DNA of 64,000 nt. Source: Planctobacterium marinum (GTDB lineage Bacteria; Pseudomonadota; Gammaproteobacteria; Enterobacterales; Alteromonadaceae). Positions within the stretch are counted from its first letter, which is position 1. Every line of letters starts with the position of its first letter. The notes under the pieces are model-generated. The model saw only the letters and a program-made list of their open reading frames with translations, did no database searches and had not been told where the DNA came from. The position numbers were made by a program, and so were the translations under genes. Positions 57,301 to 62,064 of the stretch are shown here, one piece after another. The stretch is taken from contig NZ_AP027272.1 in NCBI RefSeq assembly GCF_036322805.1, positions 3,472,001-3,536,000 on the forward strand, given 5' to 3'.

Positions 57301-58972
57301 TAGCGCAGGTCTTATCGATACTTCCTTCGGTGCCAGCGGCCTTGCAACCTTTGATCAAGGCTCCGCTCATGTGGGCTTTAAAGCGGCAACAGACGGCACA
57401 GCCATTTACATTTTGGGTAAAGATACCAGTTCATCCGTGGTGTCAGTTTTGAAGGTGGACTCCTCAGGCAACCTTGATACAAGCTTTGACAGTGACGGTA
57501 TTGCAGAGTTAGCTGACTATCAGATTTCCGCCTCTTCCACCTCCAGCATACAAATTGACAGTAGCGGTGCGATCTGGTTACAAGTAAGTAAATCTGGTAC
57601 CAATGAGAGTATGGTGCGGCTCACCTCTACAGGCGGATTAGACATCAACTTTATCAATGCGGGTAATACCCAGTTCTCCCACGGTATTGATAGCTGGACG
57701 GCCATCGCTGGTTTCCAGTTAAATAGCAGCAACGAGGCGCTTCTATATGGCACAGTGTCCACTGACTTTGCCCTCGCTGGTATGTCTAATATCGGTGAAG
57801 TCAATAATACCAATCACAAGGTGTTATTTGATTTGGGTTATGGCGAGCATGCGACATCCATTGCATTAGACGAATATTCGGGTGTGTATTTAGCGGGATA
57901 TGGACGCAATACCACTGACTATGATGACGATATGGCCATTGCAAAGTTTGACAATACCGGGGCAGGAAGCAATAGCTTCGGTAGTTATGGACAAACAACA
58001 AGTGCCATTGAACTGTTCACCCCCAATGGCGGGTCTACTCAGTTCAAGGATATTAGTCTTAGCGCCAATGGTCATATCTTTACTTCAGGAGAGAGTATCC
58101 TCAGTGGAGCTAATACCGACATTTACAACGCTAAAATTAGCGCAGATGCTGCCAGCATCGATACCACATCTTATGGTTCTGGTTTAACTGACATCAGTGG
58201 CAGTAGTTCAGATGATTTGGTAGGTGGACATTATCAAGCTGATGATGGTTATTTATATGTCGTGGGCAGTACCGATGGCAAAGCACTGGTGTACCGCTAT
58301 AACTATTCTGGCAACTTCGACAGCTCTTTCAATGCTGCAACCGGCACGCTTGAATTGAGTACCTACACAGACAGCCATTTCACAGCCATCACACCAACCT
58401 CCGATGGTAACCTTGTGGCGGTAGGATACTACTCCAATGGAGGCGATATCGATGCCTTGATAGTTAAGTTTTCTCCCGAAGGCAGCCTGGATAGTAGCTT
58501 CAGTAATGACGGAATCTATGAATTCCAGGTAGCCAGCACAGAGGAGCGCTTCTACGATGTCGCCATTGATGGCAATGGCACAATATACGCTGTTGGGGAA
58601 TCCAATGGCGATGCCATTGTCATTGCTATGGATAATACCGCAACCGCCGCCACCTCTTGGAACAGCACTGGTGATTTATCTTATGATGTCAATTCAGGCT
58701 CGGATGACATAGCTACAGCAATAAAAGTGGATGCATTTGGTGCTATTTTTGTCCTGGTGAACAGTAACAATGAATTCGCCTTGCTCCGCTTTAAACCTGA
58801 CGGTACCCTGATAAGTGATTTTGGTGGAACCAATGGCTATTCAGCAATAAACAAGATGCGTGATATTGCCATAGATACCTTAGGCAATGTATTTGTGACC
58901 GGTAGTACCCAATTGGACCAGCAGTGGCAGTTTTTCACTGTACGATATACAAACGTGGTTGGCCCCTATTAA
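42344..58972 (+). CDS. Giant exported repeat protein (cadherin/Ig-like repeats plus delta-60 propeller), 5542 residues
   Basis: The ATG at 42344 follows AAAGGA by nine bases; earlier in-frame ATGs at 42299 and 42335 lie inside fecR or touch the Shine-Dalgarno. A signal peptide (residues 1-31, ending GIALAA) is followed by a fibronectin-III-like domain (about 42745-43020), then 17 cadherin/Ig-like domains of about 90 residues (NDAPVAxDD...EDT...DGD...) to about 47765. Two unrecognised ~570-residue modules follow (47771-49543, 50081-51787), separated by Ig-like domains. Seven ~106-residue repeats (52610-54840), more Ig-like and He_PIG-type domains, and C-terminal delta-60 repeats (about 55410-58969, LDTSFSSDG-type motifs) complete it. 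There is no LPxTG, RTX nonapeptide, or autotransporter barrel. Probably a cell-surface or released adhesin; a Sec signal is unusual for giant type I adhesins. Only its first gene neighbours hint at a route. Confidence 0.92.
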   Translation: MISKYHSSTFSVICKATIFIGLLVSGIALAAPDGEFRVPTNNQTFDGNLMFGGTVTDPDGSGALIVRINGDDTKEISLCSDCFSNSNTRNFVKAGINPRDMQLSSGSHFVQLIEIDNGSETEIDRVNFRWEPPQVTGISVNRTIGNITISWNSVAGYNRYNLYISSEANITPDNIDSLPDGTTFLGINGTSQSISNYADDLGLFALVTASNASGEGAYSEIFRIEALDNQDPEVISESFTLDEDGEITDNLLANDSDPEEQPLSAELNAEPSNGNVTLDSNGDFTYKPFLNFNGEDAFSYLVSDPQGGSQLGSVAITVRPVNDAPVAESDAYQLAEDTVLNVTTADGVLTNDSDVDSDGLIASLINSTQNGIVNLNSDGSFTYHPTEHFFGSDSFTYSASDPAGASSTSSVTLVVSPVNDPPVATDDSYQMNEDQTLIIDLATQGLLANDSDAELTGDERFSELTVTLLSSPDNGELDLQSNGTFQYTPATDFFGTVTFIYQVTDPQGASASATVSIEVVDQPESAIAQDDAYVLDEDTSLTVQASDGVLANDSNVDANDVSLTVLTSTASGQLNVNNDGSFSYQPAENFNGIDSFSYRVSNSIGSDEALVTLTINAINDAPIVIDDIATTIENTAVTISPLDNDNDPDGDALSVSISSVSDGTAVVQENNIVFTPATNFVGDATINYLATDNQGGETNGVITISVIAQNEPPIAADDNVQTDEDAPVTIAPLANDTDPDGDPLTLSILAVSSGSADLNANNTIIYTPVEDFNGTATISYQIADEKGEIDQAVITVTVNPVNDDPIALDDEVSVAESETVILMPLSNDSDVDGDALSITSVTASTGTALFTSNEITYTAPDTPGIDSISYTISDGNGATATATIGVTITNVQDAPVAVDDAVTTDEDTSLLISPLDNDSDEDGDTLSVTIESVSNGTADLESSTSIRYTPTADFFGTAAIVYTATDEAGNTDSANVIITVNPVNDDPIALDDEVSVAESETVILMPLNNDSDVDGDELSITSVTASTGTVSFTSNEVTYTAPDTPGIDSISYTISDGNGATATATIGVTITNVQDAPVAVDDAVTTDEDTSLLISPLENDSDEDGDTLSVTIESVSNGTADLESSTSIRYTPTADFFGTAAIVYTATDEAGNTDSANIFITVNPVNDDPIALDDEVSVAESETVILMPLNNDSDVDGDELSITSVTASTGTVSFTSNEVTYTAPDTPGIDSISYTISDGNGATATATIGVTITNVQDAPVAVDDAVTTDEDTSLLISPLDNDSDEDGDTLSVTIESVSNGTADLESSTSIRYTPTADFFGTAAIVYTATDEAGNTDSANIIITVNPVNDAPDAVDDNTSTDEDVAVTLSPLNNDSDVDNDSLSYTISSTTNGTAVINSDDSLTYTPATDFNGLATINYTLSDENGATDSASIFITVNSVNDAPIATDDTISTNEDNSVVISPLENDSDADGDTLSLSINAVSNGSAELISDTSIRFTPSANFFGTANVSYIVSDGSGDTDNANITITVNSVNDAPDANNDSVSTNEDTAVVISPLDNDTDVENDSLTLTINSTSNGSSEFNSDTSITFIPETDFNGTAAISYSISDGNGGTDTADISITVISVNDAPVAVADAATVDQGSSIVISPLDNDSDIDGDDLTISSANASNGNVEISSDAKTITYTASSSFSGTDTITYVVNDGTDSDSGSISVTVNDVNETPVASNDEYDVNAGESADLDVLSNDTDGDGDTLTITEASATLGTVTISTDASSLSYTAPSDTTTTDTVSYTISDPSSATASATATINITEQTFSGEFDSDGDGNSDISASTDGTDYTVTFGDNVDAVYYEEDGSYVSVSANDDGSYELTIEGSNTSGKQATKLGGIKMQANRDFVLPSSTNTVFYTIDGVEYSFTVSNLDQPNANVAFGPPTQLNNSFEGVSSHDFYVRQVTFSGPLRFGVENGEHYILAAGGSGTVRGADFDGNVTWQDNSGILIVNIDAAEEFEQQYNVFDLDDDNSDGIALNIITKAEADAYVTAYKTEFVTVNITDARQEFRFLKDNRIYIDAEIDVFYQYRIDSSLYPEITSANDGVVETIPSETQIRQLWNIDSLKLQKLTFSDISAGIATEIPRLANNTFETFAADFCLFTETTTGSGTGSGFCQFSSQSFTWNISNDVLNMDFGNEVTAAYRWLDDLIVENTFSIELTVGSGANSEHYSKHVYWLTLTNISDADISNLLSGRYFDSATSKSNPDARNSDNSVKTSNTEGFYFDGSGLGKYLTSRTEFDGTSVIDTDRRWEVNSGQISIFSQSTLSSGNGFSYEYDQCIDNGDASCFIWQIQLWVPIAVSGNRIWVWEWLLVNDTGPFFDTTVNYEEQIKPRIQYYELNNSVPGAPNSISFNQEPIWQSIDFNTDINVSVSNLNVLNYFADPESDPIAILDAAVEQGTLSINDDNSVNYIPPTDFIGDIKYYLEVSDSINSVYASGTITVLSENFAPVAVDDSYAALSGIAIALTPLDNDTDANSDPLTITSATSDTGVVTVDTSNTQLIFTAPATFSGNATLTYFISDGRSGSDSASITVNVSQPSFNGGYDFNNSTIDDFSITSSAGEFRVVFGDEVSAVFYEINGQTHIVSRNADGYFEFVYNAGDTNIAQLQYVINGFIYQFAPDDLSLSTPNLVYSGETEIINDFISKNQFLLISRQPTNNSALATAFKNGELYDLASNGTGLYSSPTHTDSVSWVTDTDGTVTVSFNNPVSEVIYYFVYDLDDEFNNDGALGVITKAEADAYVSTYNDFFVPVNITTIAHKIDTYALQGYFYEANIGFVQSFQIDSISYPEITSAQNGVVVESGGENKELLNVETLDFLTMQTSDILGTIYVPVAIEDGSGNFQQFASDICTLSESSTGSNVGTAACSITGNTASWSIESDGSLSVDFGNSLSAVYRWLDHGDIENTLFIKAQDINGDIYSNLDYWLQSDMPSASDVSSLINGNYLEISDNITNRYNYDKDGLLNDSIGNGFYFAASGLAKSLNTFLDSNNDITVQDNDRRWQIDTSGLVSINALSNLSSGDTFHYQFSQCTDSADASCYVWLSRTWIPLAIQNNRLWVMEYEETDPDNGYFDSRDGLEVTEYPKIRFYELRSAIPGVPNSISFNQAPVFNSNGLSTVVDTVATFNLLNDLADPEGDSMTIIDARVNSGTIIVNTDNSVTFTPESAFIGSVFMDFTVDDGINRESYGALISVFPANTAPIASDDTVNAIGSHSYSFSVLDNDIDADNDLLNITNLSTTATGFSISSDAAHIEYNAPASLTATEIVTYTISDGNGGSDTATLTVSLVPNSDPIVNNDNAGPILSGSTITLTPLDNDTDPDGDFLTILTAASSDGVVSIAIDGQSLDFSPTISSGTASLNYTTGDGFGGSATGVISVAVTSSNNAPTDILIDGTSSVVIARNNTGINALVGSLTTTDADTGDSHNYSLVNIGTSASGTCSASSGNGSFAIDGSQLRSSTTLAPAVYDVCVQTNDGSTTFQKTLSISVTNNAPTDILIDGTSSVVIARNNTGINALVGSLTTTDADTGDSHNYSLVNIGTSASGTCSASSGNGSFAIDGSQLRSSTTLAPAVYDVCVQTNDGSTTFQKTLSISVTNNAPTDILIDGTSSVVIARNNTGINALVGSLTTTDADTGDSHNYSLVNIGTSASGTCSASSGNGSFAIDGSQLRSSTTLAPAVYDVCVQTNDGSTTFQKTLSISVTNNAPTDILIDGTSSVVIARNNTGINALVGSLTTTDADTGDSHNYSLVNIGTSASGTCSASSGNGNFAIDGSQLRSSTTLAPAVYDVCVQTNDGSTTFQKTLSISVTNNAPTDILIDGNAGVTLADSTTGINALMGTLSTTDADTGDSHSYTLVNIGTSDSGTCTASSGNGSFNIDGNNLRSNSALSATTYNVCVQTNDTSTTFQKTLSITVTSSNNAPTDILLSNSVIDDIATGTDVVVGSLSTTDVDTGDAHTYSLVTAGTSANGTCSADTGNSSFNINGSDLRTNTALSAATYNVCLQSSDGSTTYEETLSITVNIGNSAPTDILIDGGSSDTIADGDTGTNAIIGAFSTTDVDGGDTHSYSLVSTGASTNGTCSSDTDNSSFNIDGTNLRSNAALSAASYNVCLESNDGTTSFQTTLNVTVTSNTPVATADSYILLSASGMTASIDSTVGVLANDSDPNSDTLTVSIVTNPANDSAFTLNSDGSFSYQHNGSTVLTDSFVYQVSDGTYSSQATASLTIKRANFVPGICTTPEAYTQAGENFSQTIQVLDLDGDSQTFTVSGEPTWMSLATIDGNTATLSGTPSTSDVGTSSITFNSTDGYATESLTFDLTVIDEFAVSNNADIEFGGTTEVVYDAVIDNYGNIVVVGTSDGDFAVTRLLRDGSIDSSFNSGLVYTYDFGGTNDVAISVKVRPDNGLVIAGHTNVTSASDNDYALMVLKEDGTLDTSFSSDGVHTIDPSFGYDDFLAEALLHENGDITLIGQSFVGPYYNLSAVQLDSSGAVDAGFNSGSTLSISGVNDLNPEAAIEDGEGNIYVIGHGSNGTNSDIFMTRFSVETGASNDFAKAETNAPIKYLNDGGNEYGYDLAFDANGSVLVAGTKDNDFALYKFAITWDNTNSEWDVDVDTSFNSSTGKNIIDLNSSSTDFAYSMVSDKRGNYYIAGKQGTDTSIIRISADGTLDTGYGTGGVKTITLSSGVSNTPTIIRTDALGQLLIFDTEDAGSDAHVAITFDYILDPPTFGDCDYTSEFQATSNKTQDEVVDASIASDNDYFVAGWSLGQDDSNKDFVVVKTDSNGDFDALWGENGYARIDAGASTSITPYDAIGLANTEVVIAGVITGTDDLYLAKLNGKGELDSGFDSDGIRDLSGTVDLTPAQGLYVSSASAFLIAGKDSTNSYSWVYRFNTDGTDDLSFGAGTNVSTSDTGVNYTVYSDANFSIYDMVTLTNGDIYLVGGYFDTYNKVALIKMDSAGLIDTSFGASGLATFDQGSAHVGFKAATDGTAIYILGKDTSSSVVSVLKVDSSGNLDTSFDSDGIAELADYQISASSTSSIQIDSSGAIWLQVSKSGTNESMVRLTSTGGLDINFINAGNTQFSHGIDSWTAIAGFQLNSSNEALLYGTVSTDFALAGMSNIGEVNNTNHKVLFDLGYGEHATSIALDEYSGVYLAGYGRNTTDYDDDMAIAKFDNTGAGSNSFGSYGQTTSAIELFTPNGGSTQFKDISLSANGHIFTSGESILSGANTDIYNAKISADAASIDTTSYGSGLTDISGSSSDDLVGGHYQADDGYLYVVGSTDGKALVYRYNYSGNFDSSFNAATGTLELSTYTDSHFTAITPTSDGNLVAVGYYSNGGDIDALIVKFSPEGSLDSSFSNDGIYEFQVASTEERFYDVAIDGNGTIYAVGESNGDAIVIAMDNTATAATSWNSTGDLSYDVNSGSDDIATAIKVDAFGAIFVLVNSNNEFALLRFKPDGTLISDFGGTNGYSAINKMRDIAIDTLGNVFVTGSTQLDQQWQFFTVRYTNVVGPY
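44738..46375 (+). repeat. Three tandem 546-bp repeats inside the giant gene
   Basis: Copies start at 44738, 45284 and 45830 (at AACCCGGTGAACGACGA) and are nearly identical, each coding two cadherin/Ig-like domains (182 residues). The last two are closest, differing at only scattered bases, which points to recent duplication or gene conversion. Confidence 0.96.
47771..49543 (+). other. Unrecognised ~590-residue module A of the giant protein
   Basis: This segment begins FSGEFDSDGDGNSD and ends PGAPNSISFNQEP. It has aromatic-rich beta-like strands, Cys-containing loops (ADFCLFTETTTGSG, YDQCIDNGDASC) and a WEVNSGQISIF strand. It matches module B in order and spacing of landmarks: VFYEINGQ/VYYEEDGS, YVFDLDD/NVFDLDD, TKAEADAYV in both, and the same PG.PNSISFNQ end. 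I know no family for it. Confidence 0.75.
50081..51787 (+). other. Unrecognised ~570-residue module B of the giant protein
   Basis: The second copy of module A, strongly diverged but collinear: FNGGYDFNNSTIDD at the start, YDLDDEFNNDGALGVITKAEADAYV, ICTLSESSTGS, FHYQFSQCTDSADASCYVW and PGVPNSISFNQAP at the end. The four Cys landmarks are kept. Divergence shows an older duplication than the 546- and 318-bp repeats. Confidence 0.75.
52610..53881 (+). repeat. Four near-identical 318-bp tandem repeats inside the giant gene
   Basis: Copies start at 52610, 52928, 53246 and 53564 (GCCCC.ACGGACATCCTG) with a period of exactly 318 bp, coding 106 residues each. Three more diverged copies follow to about 54840 (starts at 53882, 54206, 54521). 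Every copy holds one Cys in GTCSASSGNG and one in YDVCVQTND, which could form a disulfide per repeat. DTDA/TTTDADTGDSHNY resembles cadherin-like calcium sites. Confidence 0.95.
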
Positions 58973-58987
58973 AAAAGAAGAATACTA

Positions 58988-59836
58988 ATGAAGCTAACAT
59001 TTTATGGGGTACGCGGCTCAATCCCCACACCTGGACCCGAATACGTTGTTTATGGCGGCAATACAGCCTGCTGCCATGTTGAACTCAACGACGGCACCGA
59101 TATCATTTTAGACGCAGGCACCGGCATAAAAAAGCTCGGGGAAAAGCTGGCAAAAACTGACAGTGATATCCACTTGCTACTTACACACAATCACTGGGAC
59201 CACATTCAAGGCTTTCCATTTTTCGTCCCCATTTACATTCCCGGTAGAAAAATCTTTGTCACGCCAGGACTAACCACCCCATACGAGCCAGAAGCCTTTT
59301 TGAAACAAATGGGTGGCAGTTATTTCCCGGTCAAATACAGCTCCTTGCAATCTGACATACAACTGATTTCTTATCCCAAAGAGCAAATCAGCTGGAAACT
59401 CAATGGCGCTACCATTACCCGTCATTCCATGAACCACCCCGGTAGTGGCAGTTCCTATTTGATTGAAGCCGACGGTGCCAAGATTGCTTACATAACCGAT
59501 AATGAACTCTATCCCCCATACCAAAAAGAGACGGACTTTCTGGAATGGGTTTCCTTCTCTGAAAAAGCCGATTTAATTATTCACGACGCGCAGTACATGC
59601 TTTCAGATATGCCCGCCAAATCTGGCTGGGGTCACTCGGTTGCAGAAGAGGCTGTGAAGTTAGCCATGGCAAGTCGAGCCAAAAGACTGGCACTTTACAG
59701 CCATGATCACATCCGCACCGATAAGGACATTGAAAAAATTGAAACTCATTGCAAAGACGTCATTACTGTTGCGCAATCGGAGCTGGAGGTATTTGCCGCC
59801 AGAGAAGGTATGTGTATTAATTTTGATAAGGCATGA
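58988..59836 (+). CDS. MBL-fold metallohydrolase (PhnP/RNase Z-like)
   Basis: A 282-residue cytoplasmic enzyme with the metallo-beta-lactamase fold: THNHWDHIQGFPFF holds the HxHxDH metal motif, and DAGTGIKKLG, NHPGSGSSYLIE, ITDNE and YSHDHI supply the later Asp/His ligands. No signal peptide. It starts 16 bp after the giant gene and its stop overlaps the cyclase start by 4 bp (ATGA), so it is translated with the cyclase. MBL proteins of this type hydrolyse cyclic phosphodiester bonds in several known cases; position next to a cyclase makes a cyclic nucleotide a reasonable substrate, but that is inference. Confidence 0.88.
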   Translation: MKLTFYGVRGSIPTPGPEYVVYGGNTACCHVELNDGTDIILDAGTGIKKLGEKLAKTDSDIHLLLTHNHWDHIQGFPFFVPIYIPGRKIFVTPGLTTPYEPEAFLKQMGGSYFPVKYSSLQSDIQLISYPKEQISWKLNGATITRHSMNHPGSGSSYLIEADGAKIAYITDNELYPPYQKETDFLEWVSFSEKADLIIHDAQYMLSDMPAKSGWGHSVAEEAVKLAMASRAKRLALYSHDHIRTDKDIEKIETHCKDVITVAQSELEVFAAREGMCINFDKA

Positions 59837-62055
59837 GACCGTTACGAGCACTTAAAGAACACCGCAGAGCCATTATCGCGGGTTTTGGCTTGGTCTTATT
59901 GGTGTCCCTTTTACAATTCTACGTTTCCCGTTTCCCCACTACACCAGTGGCTCTGCAATTTAACCGCATCGACGGCTTTATTTATGACCTGCGCTTAAAG
60001 TCAACATTAGATAACCGCACATCAGGCTTTGCAGATATCGTTATTGTTGACCTTGATGGCGAAACGATGGAAGCCATCGGTTGGCCATGGCCCAGAGCAA
60101 AACTCGCCGAGCTGGTATACAATCTCGCTGATCTGGGCGCTGTGGTGGTGGTATTTGACGTACTTTTTGCTGACCGGGAGAGAAACCCGGCAAGTGAAGT
60201 GAGTCAGGCCCTAGCAGCACAAAATCTCGATAATCAAAATGTGACTTCTTTGGTAGATGTCATGGATGGCGACAAAGCCTTTATGGCCAGTTTTGATGCC
60301 ACCGATGTGATGTTCAGTTATCTGCTCAACCAGACAGATTTGCGCCGCGGTGTACTGCCAGTTCACGATATATCAACAAATCAAGCCATTGATAGCCGTC
60401 TTAGCATTATCAACTACAGTGGATTTGAATCCAGTATCCCCGAATTTCACGATGCCTCGGTGGGTGAGGGATTTATGAACTCCTCTCCTGACTCTGACGG
60501 GTTCATACGACGCAGTCCATTGGTCCTGCGCTACGGCGACAGACTCTTGCCGTCGATATCCCTGGAGGCTGCCAGATTGTATGCCTTAGCCGACACCATT
60601 GAAGTGGAAACCCAAACCGCTGGAGAATTGGTGAGTGTCGAGGGCATACGCATTGGTAATCAACTCATACCCACTGATGCCGAAGGGCGAGTATTGATAC
60701 CTTATCGAGGCCCGCAGAAAAGCTTTCCTTATGTATCAGCTATCGATGTTTTGAATAACGATATCGAAAAACCTGAGCTGTTTGACAGTGCCATTGTTTT
60801 TATCGGCACTTCTGCTGTAGGTCTTGCGGACCTGCGCTCCACACCAGTGGGTGTGCAGTTTCCCGGCGTAGAAGTACACGCCAATGTATTGGAAGGATTA
60901 TTAGACCCTACTATCTTGAAATATCGTCCGGATTGGTGGGAAGCGGCTGTTCTGCTATATATACTGATTATTGGATTAAGCTTGGCCATCATCATGCCAC
61001 TGCTAGGTCCTGGCTGGATGGCGATTACCGGAATTGCGGCAATGTCAGGCACGATTTACGGCAACGTGTGGATGTGGAACGAAGCCAATATCGCTTTGCC
61101 TATGGCCGCTTCCATTTTACTATTGCTGCTACTGATGATGTATAACATCGGTACAGGATTTTTCGAAGAAAACAAACGGCGACAGCAAATCAAAGGCATA
61201 TTTGATCAATATGTCCCCCCCGCTCATATTGATAAAATGTTAGATGAGCCTGAAAGTGTCAGTATGGAGGGGGAAAGAAAAGAGCTTTCCGTACTTTTTT
61301 CTGATATCCGCAGTTTTACCACAATTTCAGAAAAGCTCTCAGCTAACGAACTGAAGATGCTACTTAACCGCTATTTTGACCCGATAACCGAAACCATTTT
61401 TTACCACCAGGGAACTATCGACAAATACGTTGGCGATATGGTTATGGCCTTTTGGGGAGCGCCATTGGATGACGAAAAACACGCTCAAAACGCAGTAGAA
61501 ACCGCCTTTGAAATGTTACGCATCACGGAACGATTGCGAGAAGAGTTCAAAGCAGATGGCTTACCCGAAGTCAAAGTTGGCATCGGTATCAATACCGGTG
61601 ATATGAATGTCGGCGACATGGGTTCAACCTTCAGAAAGGCCTACACGGTATTGGGTGATGCTGTAAATTTAGGCTCTCGACTAGAAGGGCTGACCAAATT
61701 TTATGGCGTCGAACTTCTCGTCAGTGAAGCCACCATCAAACAATGTGAAGGTATCGTCTTCAGACGCATCGACAGAGTAAAAGTGAAAGGTAAAAACGAA
61801 GCCGTAGCAATTGTTGAGCCTATCGCTCCTGAACGTGCAAGCGAGTCGTTTTTACAAGAAATGCAGCGCTATCACCAGGCTTATGATGATTATCTGGCCC
61901 AGTGCTGGGATAAGGCCAGTACACAATTTAAAACACTGGCTGAAATGAATCCGCAAGATATACTCTATACATTGTATATAGAACGCATCGAAACACTCAG
62001 AGATCAGTCACTCCCTGATGATTGGGATGGCAGTTACACACACACCTCTAAGTAG
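59833..62055 (+). CDS. CHASE2-domain class III adenylate cyclase
   Basis: A 740-residue membrane sensor. One N-terminal helix (about 15-33) leads to a periplasmic CHASE2 domain (about 40-360: VIVDLDGETMEAIGWPWPRAKLAELV, VVVFDVLFADRE, VFIGTSAVGLADLRSTPVG). Three helices follow (about 370-445), then a cytoplasmic cyclase domain. Catalytic residues are visible: metal Asp 491 (FSDIRSFT) and Asp 535 (KYVGDMVMAFWG), transition-state Asn 612 and Arg 616 (GDAVNLGSR). Lys 531 and Thr 605 fit an ATP-using enzyme rather than a guanylyl cyclase. A C-terminal tail of about 90 residues includes a TPR-like helix pair (YHQAYDDYLAQCWDKASTQFKTL). It should make cAMP in response to an external signal unknown from sequence. 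Confidence 0.93.
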   Translation: MRPLRALKEHRRAIIAGFGLVLLVSLLQFYVSRFPTTPVALQFNRIDGFIYDLRLKSTLDNRTSGFADIVIVDLDGETMEAIGWPWPRAKLAELVYNLADLGAVVVVFDVLFADRERNPASEVSQALAAQNLDNQNVTSLVDVMDGDKAFMASFDATDVMFSYLLNQTDLRRGVLPVHDISTNQAIDSRLSIINYSGFESSIPEFHDASVGEGFMNSSPDSDGFIRRSPLVLRYGDRLLPSISLEAARLYALADTIEVETQTAGELVSVEGIRIGNQLIPTDAEGRVLIPYRGPQKSFPYVSAIDVLNNDIEKPELFDSAIVFIGTSAVGLADLRSTPVGVQFPGVEVHANVLEGLLDPTILKYRPDWWEAAVLLYILIIGLSLAIIMPLLGPGWMAITGIAAMSGTIYGNVWMWNEANIALPMAASILLLLLLMMYNIGTGFFEENKRRQQIKGIFDQYVPPAHIDKMLDEPESVSMEGERKELSVLFSDIRSFTTISEKLSANELKMLLNRYFDPITETIFYHQGTIDKYVGDMVMAFWGAPLDDEKHAQNAVETAFEMLRITERLREEFKADGLPEVKVGIGINTGDMNVGDMGSTFRKAYTVLGDAVNLGSRLEGLTKFYGVELLVSEATIKQCEGIVFRRIDRVKVKGKNEAVAIVEPIAPERASESFLQEMQRYHQAYDDYLAQCWDKASTQFKTLAEMNPQDILYTLYIERIETLRDQSLPDDWDGSYTHTSK

Positions 62056-62064
62056 GAGCACCTG

